DNA of 64,000 nucleotides. Origin: Sphingomonas sp. CCH10-B3. Lineage in GTDB: Bacteria > Pseudomonadota > Alphaproteobacteria > Sphingomonadales > Sphingomonadaceae. This document shows, in pieces, positions 62,008 through 64,000 of the stretch. The notes beneath the pieces are model-generated. The model had not been told where the DNA came from and searched no databases. It saw only the letters and a program-made list of their open reading frames with translations. The stretch lies in contig NZ_LSIJ01000105.1 in NCBI RefSeq assembly GCF_001556185.1, forward strand, positions 80,435 through 144,434, written 5' to 3'. Within the stretch, counting starts at the first letter, position 1. Every line of letters begins with the position of its first letter. The position numbers and the translations under genes were made by a program.

Positions 62008-62110
62008 TGAATTCGATCCGGTGCAATTGCAGTGCGATTTGGTGCAACGGGATTCTTGTTGGCGGCTTTAATTTGGGTTAGCGCCGGATCTACCAACCAG
62101 TGGGGGTGAT

Positions 62111-62248
62111 ATGATGCAGCAGCAAGATCAGAGCAAGCAAACCCTGTCGCGCGCGGCATGGCAGAAGCCGGCAGTCGAGATTCTGGGGCTCGACAAGGCG
62201 CAGATCGGCCCGAACGCCAATCCTGACTTGAACGACAATCGCTCCTAA
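62111..62248 (+). CDS. Short peptide gene, RiPP-precursor-like
   Basis: 45 codons with a clean GGGGGTG ribosome site and ATGATG start. The N-terminal half is polar (MMQQQDQSKQTLSRAAWQK), followed by WQKPAVEILGLDK and a Gly/Asn/Asp-rich tail QIGPNANPDLNDNRS. The layout W-x-KP-x-x-E-x-L followed by a short Gly-Pro start and an acidic core recalls paeninodin-type lasso precursors. No B-, C- or ABC-transporter maturation gene is in the window. Alternatively a small regulatory or tail-associated peptide. Confidence 0.55.
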   Translation: MMQQQDQSKQTLSRAAWQKPAVEILGLDKAQIGPNANPDLNDNRS

Positions 62249-62501
62249 TCATAGTTCATCGGCTTTAGCGTTGCCTAATCTCTTGAGCGCGTGGCGCCAG
62301 GAGCGGGATAATCGTGCGCGAACTCGATGTGATGATTATTTTCTTTGAGTAGCGCGCGAATATTTTAAAGATTTGCGTGGCGCGGATGACTATTGGGTTC
62401 GATCCGGACTGAATCGATCGATTTGACGATTGACCAGTTCGGAAGCGCAATGATAGCCAGTCGTCAAAGAATCGTCGAAAGCCGACTTTGGGAGGTAGCG
62501 C
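62249..62501. other. Intergenic stretch before the tail-collar genes
   Basis: About 250 bases, AT-richer than the flanks. It contains GGGAGG just before the first tail-collar start and probably a promoter, but no confident -35/-10 pair was found. No gene seen. Confidence 0.4.
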
Positions 62502-63023
62502 ATGTCTGACCCGTTTATTGGCGAGATCAAGCTGTTTCCCTTCGCTTATGCGCCCCAGGGCTGGGCGTTGTGCAACGGCGCGGTCCTGCCGATCCAAAGC
62601 TATGCCGCGCTTTATTCGCTGCTCGGCACAAGCTTCGGCGGTGATGGCAAGACGACGTTCGCGCTGCCCAATTTCAATGGCCGCGTGGCCGTCTATGCGC
62701 CCAATCTGACTTCGGGCGGGATCGGCGGCGCCGAGACCGTTGCGCTGACCCCGGCCACAATCCCGCCGCATCAACACGTGCTGAACGCCGTCACCGTCAC
62801 TGCCACCGCGACCAACGCGACGAACATGATGCTCGCCACGGCCGGTGAAAGCACGGCGGCGCCCGGCGCACGACCGATCTATGGCACGGGCGCGGTTGAT
62901 GCGTTTTTGGCCGCCGACACGGTCGATATGGTCGGCGCTGGCGCGGCGCATCCCAATATGCAGCCGTATCTGGTGTTGAACTATTGTATCGCCACTCAAG
63001 GCCTGTACCCGTCACGCGAATAA
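62502..63023 (+). CDS. Tail-collar domain protein (Mdp-like) 1
   Basis: 173 residues. Collar-domain signatures are DPFIGEIKLFPFAYAPQGWA, then LCNGAVLPIQSYAALYSLLG, FGGDGKTTFALPNFNGRVAV and the histidine motif IPPHQHVLNAV. Proteins of this size and layout occur in tandem sets in bacteria as microcystin-dependent-protein-like tail fibre pieces. GGGAGG precedes the ATG. It is the first of three paralogues. Confidence 0.88.
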   Translation: MSDPFIGEIKLFPFAYAPQGWALCNGAVLPIQSYAALYSLLGTSFGGDGKTTFALPNFNGRVAVYAPNLTSGGIGGAETVALTPATIPPHQHVLNAVTVTATATNATNMMLATAGESTAAPGARPIYGTGAVDAFLAADTVDMVGAGAAHPNMQPYLVLNYCIATQGLYPSRE

Positions 63024-63092
63024 CCGAGTTCGACATGGTGCCGACGATCTTCGCGTCAGATGCATCATCCGGTCGCCCGCAAGGAGGAATGA

Positions 63093-63626
63093 ATGGATCC
63101 CTTTATTGGAGAAATCCGCCTGTTCGCGGGCAATTATGCCCCGGAGGACTGGGCCATCTGTGACGGCCGCCTCTTGTCGGTGAACGACTTTCCGCCGCTT
63201 TATGCGCTGATCGGCACGACCTATGGTGGGAACGGCACCACCACTTTCGGCCTGCCCGATTTGCGCGGTCGCGTGCCGATCGGGCAGGGTCAGGGGGCGG
63301 GTTTGACGGCGCGCACGATTGGCCAAAAAGCCGGCAGCGAAACGGTCTCGCTCAACGCCAGCCAACTGCCGCCGCACAGCCACTTTGTCAGCGTGACGAC
63401 AACAGCGGCGACGACATCGACGCCGGGCAATGCGGTCAATCTCGCCGCGACGACCGCGCCAACGGCCAATTATCTCGCGGCGGGTGGCGCTTTTTCGGCC
63501 GAGCGCACGCTGGCGTCGGCAACCGTCGGCCAGTCAGGGGCATCAGCCCAGCACCAGAATATGATGACGACCGTCGCACTCAATTACATCATCAGTCTGA
63601 ATGGTCTTTTTCCGGCTCAGCCGTAA
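63093..63626 (+). CDS. Tail-collar domain protein (Mdp-like) 2
   Basis: 177 residues, same layout as its neighbours: MDPFIGEIRLFAGNYAPEDW, then YGGNGTTTFGLPDLRGRVPI and LPPHSHFVSVTTT. It is 69 nt downstream of gene 1, with AAGGAGG before the start. Sequence has diverged from gene 1 mainly in the Ala/Thr-rich middle part. Confidence 0.88.
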   Translation: MDPFIGEIRLFAGNYAPEDWAICDGRLLSVNDFPPLYALIGTTYGGNGTTTFGLPDLRGRVPIGQGQGAGLTARTIGQKAGSETVSLNASQLPPHSHFVSVTTTAATTSTPGNAVNLAATTAPTANYLAAGGAFSAERTLASATVGQSGASAQHQNMMTTVALNYIISLNGLFPAQP

Positions 63627-63638
63627 AGCGGGGATAAC

Positions 63639-64000
63639 ATGGACAGTTTCACTGGAGAAATCCGCCTTTTTCCCTTTACCTTCGTTCCCGTTGACTGGAT
63701 GCTGTGCAACGGCGCGTCTTTGGTGGTCCAGCAATATCCGGCGCTCTATGCCGTGATCGGCAACGCGTTTGGCGGCAACGCCACAAACTTCAATCTGCCC
63801 AATCTCACCAATCTCACCAATGCCGGTCAGCCCGGGGCGGCCGTAATGGGCGCTGGCGCTGGCAGCGGACTAACACCCCGCACGTTCGCGGCGCGTGTCG
63901 GTGCCGACTCAGTCACCTTGTCGACGGCCGAGCTCGCGGCGCACAACCATAATGTGAAGACGCGGAACTATGCGGCGTCCGACAATGCCATTGGCGCGCC
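63639..64000 (+). CDS. Tail-collar domain protein (Mdp-like) 3, cut by the window end
   Basis: The first 120 residues of a third paralogue: MDSFTGEIRLFPFTFVPVDW, then LCNGASLVVQQYPALYAVIG, FGGNATNFNLPNLTNLTNAG and AAHNHNVKTRNY. It starts 12 nt after gene 2 and runs off the window edge, so the C-terminus is not seen. The LTNLTN repeat is an odd local duplication compared with the LRGR of the others. Confidence 0.85.
   Translation, partial: MDSFTGEIRLFPFTFVPVDWMLCNGASLVVQQYPALYAVIGNAFGGNATNFNLPNLTNLTNAGQPGAAVMGAGAGSGLTPRTFAARVGADSVTLSTAELAAHNHNVKTRNYAASDNAIGA

Noticed and set aside
1..64000. CRISPR arrays
   Set aside because: No regularly spaced repeat series was seen; the repeats found are pairs or short clusters explained by the island ends, riboswitches and hairpins.

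Overview
The window reads as high-GC chromosomal DNA of an alphaproteobacterium, most likely a sphingomonad. The reasons are the dispersed palindrome CCCCGC-CTTC-GCGGGG near the left edge, two TonB-dependent receptors, the aerobic Cob-type cobalamin pathway, and dense gene packing with ATGA/GTGA overlaps. This placement is inference from gene content, not a database result.

Layout. (1) 0.1-3.9 kb: ordinary chromosome with an S9 peptidase, an alpha/beta hydrolase and a hemerythrin-domain protein. (2) 3.96-33.27 kb: a probable 29-kb integrative island at the 3' end of an intact tRNA-Leu(CAG). At the tRNA end lies a P4-type tyrosine integrase. At the far end lie a degraded copy of the tRNA 3' end, matching arm-type repeats, a broken gene, repeated hairpins and a small excisionase-like HTH gene. 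The cargo is bracketed by perfect 42-bp direct repeats. It holds an outer-membrane receptor, a Ni/Co permease, two cobalamin riboswitches and 22 cob or cob-associated genes. These run from precorrin-2 through ring contraction, cobalt insertion, amidation, adenosylation and lower-ligand synthesis to cobalamin. cobA, cobS, cobT and cobR are not in the window.

(3) 33.4-50.7 kb: core genes, namely an NAD-binding protein, uppP, the glutamate synthase operon, a GST, a CsaA-like protein, pepN, an epimerase-like protein, an EamA transporter, a threonine aldolase and a class A PBP. An MNT/HEPN pair (nucleotidyltransferase plus HEPN protein) sits between gltD and gltB, with 4-nt start/stop overlaps at every junction.

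(4) 50.8-62.0 kb: a catabolic region with a LacI regulator, a YeiH-family exporter, an MFS permease, a TonB receptor, a Gfo/Idh/MocA oxidoreductase, an aldo-keto reductase, an SsuD-like flavin monooxygenase, an FMN reductase, a molybdenum sulfite-oxidase-family protein and a c-type cytochrome. This gene logic fits oxidative desulfonation of a sugar sulfonate. Sulfoquinovose is the best guess, with sulfite detoxified by a SorAB-like pair. Two similar LacI-type palindromes lie in the two divergent promoter regions. (5) 62.1 kb to the end: a 45-codon peptide gene that looks like a RiPP precursor, followed by three tandem tail-collar (Mdp-like) genes, the last cut by the window edge.

The four places most worth attention are the transferable B12 island, the MNT/HEPN pair inside the glt operon, the putative sulfosugar desulfonation regulon, and the peptide/tail-collar cluster.
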